Part shown: positions 44,201 through 56,857 of the stretch, one piece after another | Position numbering within the stretch: the first letter of the stretch is position 1 | How the letters are laid out: every line of letters begins with the position of its first letter | NCBI GenBank assembly: GCA_051530055.1 | Contig: CM121341.1 | Location: 5,828,001-5,892,000 of the forward strand | Reading direction: 5' to 3' | DNA: 64,000 nt | Source: Neoechinorhynchus agilis | Lineage: Eukaryota > Acanthocephala | Notes under the pieces: model-generated | The model's input: the letters and a program-made list of their open reading frames with translations, nothing else | The model's database searches: none | What the model was told of the DNA's origin: nothing | Translations under genes and position numbers: made by a program

Positions 44201-44965
44201 ATTTTCAATGCCAATTTTCTATATACGTTTCTAGAATTTTATTGCATTTAATTACTATTTGATTAATTTCACATTTTGATTATTTTTCTCCGAATTTTTA
44301 GGCGATTTAAAGAAAACATTTAAGAAATGTTCTTAATTTAGAGATAAGCTTGCGTAAAGAAAATAGATTTCCGAACTTGATTTGTAAATTCACGAAGCTC
44401 GTTTCGAGTAAAGTTTTTAGCTAATCTTCGAGAGTTAGCTTTCCGGTTCGCCATCGCCTTCTCTTTTAAAAAAAGACACAGATTGGCTAGAACTGCATTG
44501 GATGTGTCATAATGGATTAATTCTGATGTACGTTTCTTTGTAAATATCGCGCTGCTATTGATCAAATTGAAATTTCGGTCTTAGAGATTTCATCGTGATA
44601 AATGAGAATGTTGAGCGAACTTGTGAATTAATTTTTTTGGAACATAAAAAATTGTGCAAGATGCTTAGGAAAGTTTAAGAGCTCGCAGATTAAAAAAAGA
44701 CATTGGTGGGAATATTTGCGCATTTTTAGTGTAGAATGCGGAAAAACCACAAATTTAGTCATTTTCTAGATGAGAGTTGGTGTGAGTCAAATGTCTTTAC
44801 TTAAAATTGAGTTATCCATGCTAATAGAAAAAAAACTCTTTGAGTCATATAAGGTTACATGAATAAGGCGCCATCTTAGGTGAGCAACGTAGAGGTATAT
44901 GTTGAGGAGAGCTGTGATAATACTAAGAAGTCAAAAAGTTCACATAAGTCTACATCGTCTACAAA
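44201..44965. other. Spacer with weak minus-strand frame
   Basis: A minus-strand frame at 44565-44338 (75 residues, basic, RKANSRRLAKNFTRNEL) has no recognisable domain. The rest is AT-rich leader of the EF-hand gene. Confidence 0.35.
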
Positions 44966-45571
44966 ATGGGGTCGGAATTTCTTAGTCAAAAATACGAATG
45001 GTTGTTCGGATTTTTCGATAACTCTAAGAATGGATCAATCGATATGAATGATTTCATAGCTAGAGCCGAAAGAGTAACAGAGTCAATTAAGCAATTCTAC
45101 GAGCAACAGGAAGGCGGTCAAGTGTTCATAGATGAAAATATTGAGAAGATCAGGGAAGCGCAGCGTCAAGCTCACGAAGAGTTTTTCAACCATCTCTGTT
45201 CGGAGATCGATAAGAGTGGAGACGCTCGTATTTCAACAAATGAATGGTTTGCTTTCTGCGATAAGATTAGAGAACACGTTTCAGCCACTGGCACACTTCC
45301 AGAATGGTTTGGTGGCATTCTTAATAATTATTACGACAATGTCCTTGATTTTGATGGAAGTGGATATATCGATTTATATGAGCTTTCGTTTATGGGCGAT
45401 GCCCCTCTTGATGTTGCCTGGTATTGCTTTAACTTTCTTACAGAAGGAGGTCAAAAACCATTAACGAAGGAAGCTTTCGTGAACTATACTTCAAATTATT
45501 TATCGAACGATGATCCCTCAGACCCCAGTAGGTATATGTTTGGTTTCGTACAATTACCAGCACAATCGTAG
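44966..45571 (+). CDS. Sarcoplasmic calcium-binding protein-like EF-hand protein
   Basis: Intronless 201-residue protein with three calcium loops: DNSKNGSIDMND (residues about 18-29), DKSGDARISTNE (about 91-102) and DFDGSGYIDLYE (about 130-141). The spacing and length fit the sarcoplasmic calcium-binding protein/calexcitin group, cytosolic calcium buffers or sensors of invertebrate muscle and neurons. Loops 1 and 3 have the full set of acidic or oxygen ligands; loop 2 is plausible. It is convergent with HELQ, with stops about 35 bp apart. Confidence 0.85.
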   Translation: MGSEFLSQKYEWLFGFFDNSKNGSIDMNDFIARAERVTESIKQFYEQQEGGQVFIDENIEKIREAQRQAHEEFFNHLCSEIDKSGDARISTNEWFAFCDKIREHVSATGTLPEWFGGILNNYYDNVLDFDGSGYIDLYELSFMGDAPLDVAWYCFNFLTEGGQKPLTKEAFVNYTSNYLSNDDPSDPSRYMFGFVQLPAQS

Positions 45572-45604
45572 ACATGGAAATGATTGGCATTTTATAATCA
45601 TTGC

Positions 45605-48600
45605 CTAATGATCTTTATTATCTGATAAATCAGGTTTTTGTTGCGTTAAAAGCAGAGTCTTCTTAATATCAGTTATTTCGACCTCAAGATCGGCTGCTTT
45701 GTCCTTGAGGAGGTTCCTGGCTGCGCATATAATCTCCTTAGCTGCTTTTCGAGTCAAATGATCAATGGACGTCGATAGCGTTTCAGGGTTAGATTTAACG
45801 AGATCCGTTAAAGTCTTGAACCCCGCATTGTAGAGCTGTCGCGCTCTGCCTTTTTTGACATAAGGAAGTTCCATTAATGAAATTATCTCTGGTGTAGAAC
45901 AATGGGTCAAGGTCTGAATAAATGTAGGTAAAATGTACCCGAAAGGCCAATACAGTTCTTCTTGGAAGTGTTCGCAAAACCTGAGAATGGCATTAGCCAT
46001 CGATTGGGTGGAGTGAATCAAGGTCTGAACGTATCCACGCGACATTCGGTATCGGTCTGTAATGTACCAAAACGATTTTCCTGAAAAAATTTCGTAGATC
46101 GCCAAGGCTAGATACATTCTTTTAATTTCAGGCATGCACATTGACGACGATTTGTGGAGAGTTGTTAGTCCACTACCGATCTGACAAGCAATATTTGTTT
46201 CGGTTAAGTTGGCAGCAAGTTGGCACACTCGTTTGTTGGACGGTGTCAGTGATGAAAACACGGAGTGGAGGTTGGACCAGGAGAATTTTAGGTAGCAGAG
46301 GAAATCCCCAATGAAGATGTTAAGGTCTTTAGTCAAAGTTCGATGATTTTGATTTAAAAATAAGATTTAAAGAGAAGCTACCATGGAAAACTACACTTTA
46401 TAAAAGAGGAGGAAGTGATCGGTTATATAAGCGATCGATCCTAATAAAGAGTAGAAATTTAATAATTGCAACGAGTGGAGCCCAAAATAGAAGACAAAAA
46501 AAGACGAAGCCCATTTATCGTTAGATTTCTCCTGTATTTATCAGATTCGCATGAAACTATAGCCGATTCAGGAATGACAAGAAAAATCAGATGTAAATGA
46601 GAGGACAACACAAGACAATCGGCACCATGTTTGAGCCTGGAGTAGACGGCTTTGGCTTCCTCGTAGCTCAATCGACTAGCAAACAACGCCTTACCCAAAT
46701 TGGTGACTTTGATTCTGGCACTATCGATTTCGTCCGTAGTCAGAAGTTTCTTTTGTTTAAGCCAACTAAAGGCATCCATGAATTTTCGCAGGAAATCTTC
46801 AAATTTCTCCGTGGATTCCTTCAATTGCGAACCCATTAAAGTCATTTCAGCAACCTCAGCAATGTCTGCCTCAGTTTGAACGAACTCCAAAACGACTAGA
46901 TTCAGAATAAATTGATCGAACCCAGCGGTGAAGCGACTCTTAATGGCGCACTGGTCGGTTGCATCATTATTAAACATTTCAATCACGCTTGGATGCTTTG
47001 AGAACGGTGAACAATCATCATAGATAAAACACTCTCCACCTCGATCGCACATTTGAGCGCGTCCAGCCCTTCCAGCCATTTGTTTGTATTGACTGTATGT
47101 TACGATTCGTAGATCTCTGATTACGAACAGAAATCTTCGAAAACTAATCGATTGATTCCGGAAAACGGGGCTCGGATAATGACTCGTTGTGCAGGAAGGT
47201 TAACTCCGGCTGAAAGAGTTGTTGTACACACCAAGACGCAAAGTACCCCCGATGCAAATCCGCTTTCTATCAAACGTCTTTCTTCAACGGTAAGTCCGCC
47301 GTGGTGATAGGCCACTCCCATAAGGATCGTCTTTTCAAGTAGTGGACATATTCGAGCGCAGTCGCTATCTATTCGAATCGAAGCCAACAATTGCTTTTTC
47401 TGTTCACTTTTGAATTTTGAAAACGACGATGGTATCATGTTCGAGATGAGTCTAGCCAAAGATTCACAATGATTCCGAGTTGGACAAAAGATCAGGCAAC
47501 CCGCATTCGGAATAACTTCAGATAATAGAACCATTATTCTGTCGGGATCATCCCTGAGCATTTGCTTGTTGTAATCTATCAGCGATCGATTTTTTTTCAA
47601 GCTTTGTACCGGGTAAAGTTCAATCCAACGCCTAACACTAATTGACTATTGTTTTTCCCAATAAAATCAGTCGCGTTTTCAATTCGGTTAAAATCATACC
47701 ACATATGGACGCGATCATTTTAGTCCGATTTTACTGTCGGGGGGGATGAATTAAGTCGTTAATGCGCGAATTAATTGGGATCGAGGTGTTTTTCAGGAAA
47801 CCCCAACACAGTTATTTAAAAAAGAATTAATTTTTAACTCTATTGTATAAAAATCACTTAGCCTGTTAAACATTGTCTTCATGTTTGTTTTCGCTGCACC
47901 TTTAATTATCTTGTAGAAGAAGGAAAAACCGGATAAAAGTCGACGTTGCAGTGTATTTTTCTATCGCAAAAACACGGATCCTAGTTTGTTTTTTAAAATC
48001 GATCGCCTTAAACCGATATATCGGGCAAACTCCACACGTCTCATGCCCTTATTTTTCTTCACGACCCTATGAACTTCATTTCGCTTCATACAAACAAACT
48101 CACTGAGATTGACAGGTCGGAAATGATATCGTAAATCGGTACTAACGTTCAAGAAAGTGCCCAAGTGATTGTCATAGTCAAGAGTGGCACTCATGCTCAA
48201 GATTCTCAAATGTGAGTTCAGTTTCATTTGAACAAGTCTGATTTTAGTGAGAAGACGTTCAATCGTCGGTCCTCGTTTTTCCTCATTGAGCATGTGTATT
48301 TCATCAAAGACGGCCAGTCCGACCGTCTTCATTTTGTTCATCAAAATGAGATGATCACACAAAAGATCCGCTTTCTCGATGGTGCAAACGAAAAGCGACC
48401 GGCTCCGTCGTCTTATATTGGGCGGAATTCGGCCTTTTAGACCGGCATATTCTTCGAGATGGAAATCGAATCGGTCTGCTATTGCACCCAACTGACGAAT
48501 GCGTTCCTGAACAAGGGAAATAAAGGGCAAAACCAATACCACATCTCGGCGTTCATTCCTATCAATAGACACGAGATATCGGAGAGCCAAAATCTCCGAT

Positions 48601-48785
48601 ATCAAAGTTTTTCCTCCACTTGTAGGAAGGCACAGAAGTACACTCTCTTCTGGAACTTTACTGATTTTGTCAAGACAATCACATTGCCAATCGTATAGGA
48701 AATCAATATTGCGCTCTTTGAACAGGAAACTAATCACTTCAAGGGGAACTCCAACCACTTTCGATATGTGCGCCTTATCCATCAT
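45605..48785 (-). CDS. HELQ: HELQ DNA helicase
   Basis: Superfamily 2 3'-5' helicase for replication-fork and double-strand-break repair. Exon 1 (48785-about 48075): Walker A PTSGGKT, DEIH box (FDEIHMLNEE), motif III SMSATL. Exon 2 (from about 47615): VIPNAGCLIFCPTRNHCESLA, AYHHGGLT, TTTLSAGVNLPAQRVIIRAPF. Exon 3: YKQMAGRAGRA and the winged-helix region. Exon 4 (46270-45605): MSRGYVQTLI and the helix-hairpin-helix end (KGRARQLYNAGFKTLTDLV, IDHLTRKAAKEI). The joins are unusual. Alignment to human HELQ puts the exon 3/4 break at 46533-46271, bounded by an 8-bp inverted repeat, and the exon 1/2 break near 48075-47616, with a 7-bp inverted repeat. The exon 2/3 join (about 47140-47100) is unclear. 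A GT-AG alternative for exon 3/4 would add about 30 residues. Confidence 0.9.
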
Positions 48786-49034
48786 TGAACCGCATTCTAA
48801 TACTCAAAATTGAATTAATTACCGTTTTTCCGTGTACAATGACGTGCTCTCAAATCAATAGTTGGTATCGATCGGTATTGAGTTCTTTTTTTCAACTCAC
48901 AAATAATCACTGAATTCGAACTCACATGGAAAGCGTAGAAAAAGAGCAAAAAAGTGCTCTTCTAGCGAATAAGAAAACAATTCTTGTTTTTTTGAAGAAT
49001 AAAACATTATTAGTGCTTAATCTCCATTTCGCGC
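48786..49034. other. HELQ upstream region
   Basis: Short AT-rich spacer between the HELQ start and the LINE copy; likely holds the HELQ promoter. No motif stands out. Confidence 0.4.
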
Positions 49035-50110
49035 CGGAATGCTTGCCGAGTTGCCTCTCAACATGGCAACCCGAAGGCGTCGCTTCAGATCTCTCAGAAG
49101 TTGAAGAGCCTCGCTACCAAGAGATCCGTAGGTCTCAACCCCAAAAGGTGCAAACTCATGGCTAAAATCGAGGTATTTCGCATTTTCCGCCTTTCCACAG
49201 TGCTCACTGCACCTCCAGCTTGAATCACCGAGAACTTGAGATTGCTGGCCTCGAGTTTATCGACACAAATGGCGTCCCAGAGGAGGCATTTACACTCCAG
49301 GTCTACGCCCGTCGTCCTTACAGAGGATTTCGGAATGTCTTGCGAATCTGCCGGCTGATTTCCTACAGATGAGACCACGACGTCCCGACGAATCCACATT
49401 TTCACCGCATCGGCAACGGTGGGGATGACACATCGGTTGTCCTCGTCTCATTGAAACTCCGACCCGTACAGCCTCATCGGAGAATACCCTCGGATGCCAG
49501 CGGGACCGTGGATTCTCCAGTGGAGACTGCCAACAACCTGGCACGGACAACGTCGTCGCTTGAGTCTGATAAGCGAGAGAGCTTTGAACTCTTGCGACGA
49601 GAGGTCACACAGATTGTTTTTGGCGACCGGAGTTGGTCAGTGTACACCACCCACTGATTCCCTCTTCAAAATGGCTATCAATACGATAAGTAGATTTCAA
49701 AACGCGCTGAACTCCGCTTCCCTCGTAGGAGCCTAAAAATGCGGGCATGGATATGTCTGCTGTTTTCCGGATACCCAACCCGCCAGAAGATACAGGCATG
49801 GATGCTCGTCGCCATGCCTCTTCTGATAGCTGGACATTTAAAACTTGCTCGAGACAATCTAACTTGCCAAGTTGAACTTTGTGCTTGAAGAACGGCGCAG
49901 TGTGTAGAACATAAAGGAAGTTGGGGATGAAGAGGGCACTCTTTATCAAGAACAAAGCCTCTTGTGATCCAAGCTCACGGACCCTATCGCAAAACACCGA
50001 TAATTTCTTTAGAAGCCTCTTAATTTCGTTTTCTACATTCCTATCAAAGACGCAACCGCTCAAAAGCCGGTCTACGTCGATCATTTCTATTCGTGGAGCA
50101 ACAGAGCAGC
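49035..50110 (-). mobile_element. LINE 3' portion (thumb, zinc knuckle, endonuclease), broken
   Basis: Minus-strand order: reverse-transcriptase thumb region (RELGSQEALFLIKSALFIPNF, SSGGLGIRKTADISMPAFLGS), a Cys/His segment (CHPHRCRCGENVD, GLICRKSAGRFARHSEI), endonuclease core remnant (DDGRRP, LLWDAICVDKLEASNL), then YGSLGSEALQLL and the tail AMLRGNSASIPARNGD. Several frame changes and an internal loss after RHSEI show that it is dead. It is the longest LINE copy in the window and is 5'-truncated near 50110. Confidence 0.85.
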
Positions 50111-51479
50111 ATTAACCATCAAAATGGATAATCACATGTTTTTGGTGTGAAAAATGTCGGCTGCGATTTTGTAGTGCTAATCAATTGTCTAACAATTAAT
50201 AAACATTAGTAAATATAATTCATAATTGAAGTTTTTGTGTTATATTTTTAAAACGATGCAGTCGCACATCGTATTGTCAGTGAATAAATTTCTTTTATTT
50301 GCTTAAAAACAAATTGATTTTGTGTTTTTAAGTATTTCTCACGAATATCTATTTAAAGAAATCAGCGAATACGCAAAGGACCGGTGTACGCGTTTGTATT
50401 TTAATCAATGTTTATCCTGCTTAGTCGCAGTTTCGAACCATCGTGGTGTTTTTATCGACATTTTGGCACGTTTTATCTGTAGACGATGAGACTGTAACTT
50501 TTGAACTCGCGATTTAAAACTACTTTTACTGCCGATACTCTTAACACGATATACTGATTAAGGTTAACTCTTCAAGAACGTTTGGTCGATATTCTGGCAC
50601 CATTTTTAAGTGCGTTTCAAAGTGGCCTTACTTTTGTTCGAGCAAAACAACTGAGCGCTTTAAGTAGGTTTTACCTTAACTTTTTTGTAATTGTTTTATA
50701 GCAGACAGATGTGACGTTAATAGTTTCGCCTAAATCAGGATACTTTTCCACATACATTCAGTTCTGTTTCCTACATTCCTGTTAAAGTCGAAATTTATGA
50801 TTTTTATTCAGTCACAAAAAAAATCTTTCTTAAATGAGAAAAATTTGCGAAACGTTTGGGGAAAAAGATGAAGATAAAGTGCACAAGTAATCGTCGACTA
50901 CTGAATCGCGTATACTTGTGAAGACATTGGTGATTGAACAAAGGTCTTTTGAGTTGTTGAAAGCTTAAACGTAAAATGCAAAAAAGTTAACTTTATCTCG
51001 CAGTCTTTACAAAGTGCATTAGGCAGAAAAAATAATATTGGTCCATTTTCAATTATGTAAGCGAATCAAAAGTCAAAATGAATGTCAAGCAGCGACGGAT
51101 TTGCGTGTGTATTTACGCCCAGGATTGTTTATTGAATAAGAATCTTATCTCCAAAAATGATGAAATCTATTTAAAGTAAAGAATTTTTTGCTTTAGTTAG
51201 GAAATCGGCTTCAAACATGAAAGCCTTTATAGTACGCGAAATTAAAAGAAGTCCATAATTTTATAAGAGCTTCAATTAAATTCGATGGTCAAAAAATAGC
51301 GAAAACGGCTTTACCCAATAAAAAGCTGTACAAATGGGCATATCTCAAATAATATCCACTCTTCTTTGTTTTTCTGCTAAAATGATATTACTCTCACGTG
51401 CTCAAGATAAACAACAAAGCGCCCCAACTCATATAACATCGCGAACTGCAGTATTTGCCTGAGTTAGAGACTTCATAAA
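50111..51479. other. Gene-poor AT-rich stretch
   Basis: No protein-like frames and no tandem or inverted repeats that I can see over about 1.4 kb. It may contain the promoter of the polymerase-subunit gene. Confidence 0.45.
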
Positions 51480-51983
51480 ATGCCAATACAAAAAATTGAT
51501 TCAAAAGATATTTCTTCGCCAGCAAATACTTCAACTGCATCAACATTGGATATTAGCGAAATTCTAAATATAGCACAGGGAATCGAAGATTCCAAGGAAT
51601 GTACGCCCAAAAAAGTTGATGCTGCTGAAACATCAGAGCAAGAAGATAATAGTGAAGTGGTTCCTATTCATATTTCTTCGCCAGCAAATACTTCAACTGC
51701 ATCAACATTGGATATTAGCGAAATTCTAAATATAGCACAGGGAATCGAAGATTCCAAGGAATGTACGCCCAAAAAAGTTGATGCTGCTGAAACATCAGAG
51801 CAAGAAGATAATAGTGAAGTGGTTCCTATTCATATTTTTACCAAAAAATGCTGGTACATTTGCTACCTATGCAGAAGTAAACTTAAACTTTCCACATCGA
51901 AAATGCCTTTGTGCAGTCGCTGTGGATCGAAGATTTTGTTGAAGACAAGGATTTATCCAGTAATGGCCTATAATGGTCGGTAA
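51480..51983 (+). CDS. POLR2K: RNA polymerase subunit RPABC4 (Rpb12)-like with duplicated N-terminal extension
   Basis: The last 45 residues (YICYLCRSKLKLSTSKMPLC, SRCGSKILLKTR, MAYNGR) match the zinc-ribbon subunit shared by RNA polymerases I, II and III, with CxxC pairs at YLC-type and SRCG positions. Animal orthologues are about 58 residues; this one has about 120 extra N-terminal residues. These consist of a 54-residue acidic Ser/Thr-rich unit repeated twice (162-bp units at 51510 and 51672, identical in nucleotides). Perfect identity means a very recent duplication. It could be a divergent paralogue rather than the essential subunit, since MAYNGR replaces the usual VVFDAR end. Confidence 0.7.
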   Translation: MPIQKIDSKDISSPANTSTASTLDISEILNIAQGIEDSKECTPKKVDAAETSEQEDNSEVVPIHISSPANTSTASTLDISEILNIAQGIEDSKECTPKKVDAAETSEQEDNSEVVPIHIFTKKCWYICYLCRSKLKLSTSKMPLCSRCGSKILLKTRIYPVMAYNGR

Positions 51984-53341
51984 TCTTTACGTTGGCGACA
52001 AAGCGGAATCCTTAGGACTACAGAATGAACAACAGTCAATTCTCTTGGTTGTCAAAAATCAAATACGCAATTGGTCATGATGATGATTTCTGGAGCGAGT
52101 AGTTTCTACTTATAAAATCAATATTTGTTTAGGGATTGTATGAATTTTATTCTCCATACAAATAACCAAAAAAAATAGGAATAACTCGATGTTTTTAATA
52201 TTGTTACGTAAAAGGAATGTTACCACAAATCGGAGAAAACCTTTTTAGGTATTTTAACTTTGCGGAACATTCTACAAATTGTATTTCCCTTTTTAGCATT
52301 TTTATGAACAAACAATGAGTAGTTAAATGCACTTTTATAAACATTAATGCAATCTCTTTTTTGAATTTTCTCCGAATTATTCCAAGAATAATCTGATCGG
52401 TCGCGAGGTTTGTGTTTAAATCTTAAAAATTAGTGTAGAATTTCGTAATGTAAGCAAATTAAATCACCAGTTTAACACGAAATCATGCAACAGTTATTCT
52501 AGGGATTGTTTTTTTGTGTTAAAAATTGGTGCTTCCTATTATACTGTTCCTCGCCAGAATTCAATCTATGTCGTTGGTTGCAACAACAAAATCTTTAATT
52601 TAGCTCTTGTTTTGGACATCATTGAGAATCTTAATATTCTATTCGGAATATAATTAAGTGCAACGAGACTTCTTTATTACATGGCAACGAATTGATTATG
52701 GCATAAAACCCATAGAAAGTAGAATAATATCGTACGGATAAATACATAACACCAATGGTTCAATGCAGTTCAATTGCGAGATAAACCCCGGCCAGTAGAA
52801 CGGCGAGGCCGAAATGGAAAATATGGAAATTTCATTTGATGCTAAACGCATTCTACATGATAATATTTCATTATCGAATTTCTCTTATGAACATCAATTG
52901 AGCCTGAACCAGTTTCATAGAACGAATCACATCATTCATCGATTAAGACATTAAAAATGGTTTTGTATATAAATTTGCTCGTTGTTCAATGCGTTCAAAT
53001 GTATAAACATTCAGCGTCAGTTGCGGAATTGAGAGGACTTTTGTTGTGAAAATCGTTTATGCGATCAAAAAGCGTAACTACAAAAACAGAGTATAATTTT
53101 TACTGAAGAAGAGCTTTTAGTGGACACGATGTCGGGAAAAAATCTTGGTCGTAAATATTGAGCAATTTACACGAAAAACTAAATTCATGAAGCCTAGGAG
53201 AAAAAGCTTCGAAAAGATTATAAAAAACTAGAACTTTGCTTTCCTCGGACGCATGATCGTTTGATAGGAGCTTACCTTTAATACTAATGGCTTGATTAAT
53301 TAAGAGAAAAAAATCAAATTTACAAAAACATAAGTGGTTTT
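51984..53341. other. Gene-poor AT-rich stretch
   Basis: No convincing frame. A minus-strand frame at 53456-53100 overlaps the 3' end of the LRR gene and is not protein-like. No repeat recognised. Confidence 0.45.
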
Positions 53342-55033
53342 TCATGCATATTGACGAGTCAGTTTCATTATAAGGATAAAGTTGATCGCTATTGAAACAA
53401 ATAGAACGATATAAGTGACCGTGAGTGCCGTATAGATGGGATCGAATCGATTGCACGACGTTTCCGTTATTTTGCTGTCTTGAACGTTCCTCGTTGAGAC
53501 GGGCGATGTCTCAGTAAAGAAGCCGGTTGTTGGTTCAATTCTTTGAGTGTGTTCATTGGTCGTTGTTTTCTCCGATGAACACGGCATCTCGTGACTCGTT
53601 TCAAGATGAATCGTTGTGACTCGGGTATGATCGGTAGTGAAAAATTCCTCACTTTCCGTAATGTCGTCTTCATAAATAAGGAGATCTTCCATTGAGGGGT
53701 ACTCTAGGTCGTATTGGTAATCGTCGATCTTCACCGAAGAGCTGCCGCACTCGGCCAACATGTCAAGACAGAACGGAACAGTGCTTTCGATTTCATCGAT
53801 CGTTAAGTTTCTATAACAAACTGGTGCAATGTTCATGAATTTGCCTCGACCATACCGATTGTGTAGAATGTATACGGGACAAGTACAACTTGCCTCGTAA
53901 CCTAATGAAATGAGAACATCCCTGGGGAATGATGCTATTGTGCAAACGTGATTCGAATAGTTTGATACTTTTTTTAATTCGTACATTATCAGCATCGATC
54001 TATTGGAAACTGAGCTCCTTTAAAATGAACACTATTCACATCCACTGAAAATTAGATCTAGAAAAACCGCTTTTTCACTTAAAGTTTTCAATTACAAACC
54101 CCCTTCACTAGCCTTAACCGAAAATATTTGGTAACTCTTCCTAGAAATTTTCGATTGAGTAAAATAAGACAAAGTCCCCCCCCCACCGAAGAGCACGGTA
54201 TCCTCAGTAGGAACTCCAAGTGAGCTGAACTGTTTTACTGGATTGTTGGTAAGCGTTAATTTCGTCAAAGAAGGTAATCCTGTAAAAGCAAAGCCACTAA
54301 CGACCGTAATTTCATTATTGGACAAATCGATTTCATTCATAGATGGATAGGACGTAAACGCATAAGCTTCAATCAATTTCAAAGACGAATGAGTTACACG
54401 AACGTATTGTGTATTATGAAAACCTGGAAAGGATTTGTTTCCGAATCTTTGAAGAGACCTTAGTTCCTGAGCAATAAGAAATTTTACTTGTGTTTTGTTG
54501 GAGAACGTGTACGTAGTGCCATTGAACACATTTTCGTGCTGATCGACGTTTCGATTGTAGTCGATGATGAGAGTATCGATGGAACATCCATCGAAAGCCT
54601 TTGTGTCCAATTGTGGGTTAACGGCGCGACTTACTATTTCAAAGCGTTTAGTTTGTAGACCGAACAGAGCGAAAGGTTCCATTGTCAGGTTTTTCGAGAC
54701 GAAGAATTGAACGGAATGAACGGGACGCAAATCGTAGAAAGCCATCTTTTTTACTACTTCTACGCCGTTGAACGTAATTGTCGGATTCAATTGGGATCTG
54801 ATATTAAGTCTCAGTCGATTGAGATGGGAGTAGTTATCGAATTTGAATCGCTGGAATCTCATTCGAATTGTGGGTAAGGTCGACTCATTTCCCGTGCAGT
54901 GGATTTCAATGTTGGGTGGGATGCATTTGCATTGCGGCAGCCGTGGACATGGAATTCTGTGTGGCTCTTCTGCTGTTCCTTTTCGGACTAAACGCCAGAA
55001 AAGTACAAGGAAGTGCAAAGTTCTGGTATCCAT
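53342..55033 (-). CDS. Leucine-rich-repeat single-pass membrane protein
   Basis: Two exons. Exon 1 (55033 to about 54094) begins with a signal peptide (LHFLVLFWRLV), an LRRNT-like cysteine cap (CPRLPQCKCIPPNIEIHC) and repeats ending with canonical LRRs (MNEIDLSNNEITVVSGFAF, LTKLTLTNNPV). Exon 2 (about 54001-53342) continues with a membrane-proximal cysteine region (CTCPVYIL, CYRNLTIDEIESTVPFC), a Thr/Ser/Glu-rich stalk and a transmembrane helix (ALTVTYIVLFVSIAINFILI) with a very short cytosolic tail (MKLTRQYA). The intron is GT-AG (gtaattg to ttccaatag), phase 2. Potential N-glycosylation sites are frequent. A poly-C tract at 54177-54185 falls in coding sequence. Likely a cell-surface adhesion or recognition protein; ligand unknown. 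Confidence 0.8.
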
Positions 55034-56857
55034 CTATAGTAAAATCGGCAAAATCGCACTGATTTGTACAAGTAAGGAGCTTTTCACAGACAGCTTACAT
55101 AGAAGACTAATAAATGATTAATTGAATGGGAGGATGGAACGTGTGTTCCGGTCTAGGCTCAGTGTATAAGTGCTTTCATTAAGAAGTCGACGATAATCAG
55201 GGGTATCCGCCGGACGCCAAGCAGACATAATCATCGCATCTTTGCATGTTGGCCAATAGACGAACTGGCGATACTAAACGGCAACTATCTGTTACTGCCA
55301 TCATTTAGGCAAAAGAGACGAAAATCATACTCAAAAGGACGCTTTTATGGCTTCAAAGGGCACACTGGCATTATATGTCAAAAAAGAACTTTGGAATATT
55401 TTGAAAAATGTTAAAAGCAAATTGGATGGCATTATGGTCTTGTCAATTTGTTTGGTCAGTGCGACCATATATAAATGAGGTTGCGTCGTGGCTGAACAAC
55501 GTCTCCGAAGATATAGACTCAACATATAGGATTTGCCGAAACGAAGACCAGAACGTGCTGCTAACGAACCGAGAAAACCAAAACACCGTGATCAAAGTCC
55601 AAAAAAAGGAGCCTGGTTGAACCTGCGTCCGCTAGCCTTTATTTGGGACTATCGTCTATCACAATACCTATCACAATGCCCACTTCGGCGGCGAGCCGGA
55701 ATGAAAGCACGCGCGGGGGTCTTATAGACTCCTTGGAGAGGAGGGAATAGATTAGGAGAAGAATATCTTTCCATGACAGGTCTAGCAACCTTTGCAGAAT
55801 ATTAGGATCAATATGAAGAGATAAGCCAACGGATAACCGCGGTTTTCCACAAAGATATCCTACATAAAGGAGGGAGAGACATGTTGTAGTCGAGAAGAGT
55901 ATTTAATGACCAGAGATTCCTGCGAGACATCAAACATATGGGCAAACATGGAAAAGCGGTTTAAGTACAACCAATCTCCAGCTTATCTGATTCACCAGCA
56001 TATTTCCGACACAAGGACTTTTCCGCGAACTAATCAATTTTCGTAAAAATAGTCGCTCTTGCCCACCATCTCGCCCGATCGCTACTTGTACTATTAGGCT
56101 GCAATCAAATGAACTTCTTTGTGTTTTTATTCGCTTTTTCGGCTGTTTTTGTGTGCCCTTCAATTCGCTAAAGGAGCTGAATGAAATTCTTTTTTTTCCA
56201 TTGATCGACATCGTTATAATGGAAAAACCATTAAAATTGTATCTGCTGAAAGTATTCATATGTTTCCGAATTACCTAACGCCACAGAAACATAATAAATG
56301 CTTTTAGGGAAACACATCCTGCGATAAACTGTCCCCGTGGTGCTAGTCAAACAAAGCAAAAGCCGATAATCTTGATCATTCATCAAAGCTAAGGATAAAG
56401 CATTGGAAATCGACAATAACCGAAAAATGTCCACTGAATCAGTTGGGACAAGAGACCGAACGAAAAAAAAAGAGAAAATTGAGCAATGCGTCGCTCGCCA
56501 CAAAAAATGTATACAATGCAAACATTTGTTTATACCGAAAAAATTATGCGCAAATTAGAAGAATACAGTTTGCGATTTTATTCGTTAGAAATGAAAAGCT
56601 TTTTTTCCTTCTATAAAATTCAATGGCGCAATAATGTTGAATTATTCAATAAAATTGTGAGCCAATCAGGATAAATCGGGCTCATTTTTAAATGTAAAAC
56701 GTCAATTTTGTAGGAAACAATCGTTGACCTTTGGAAAATAAAGGTCCGATAATGTACAATTGGCGCTACCGTAAAAATCAAACGAGGTTTTTGTGAAACT
56801 CGATGATCAAAACACAATCCCGGATCTTATCACTCGTTCTTGTCAAACGCAAAATAG
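55034..56857. other. Region without a supported gene
   Basis: A plus-strand frame at 55408-55620 (VASWLNNVSEDIDSTYRIC) looks somewhat protein-like but has no domain and no clear exon boundaries. Other frames are not convincing. No repeat recognised. Confidence 0.3.
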
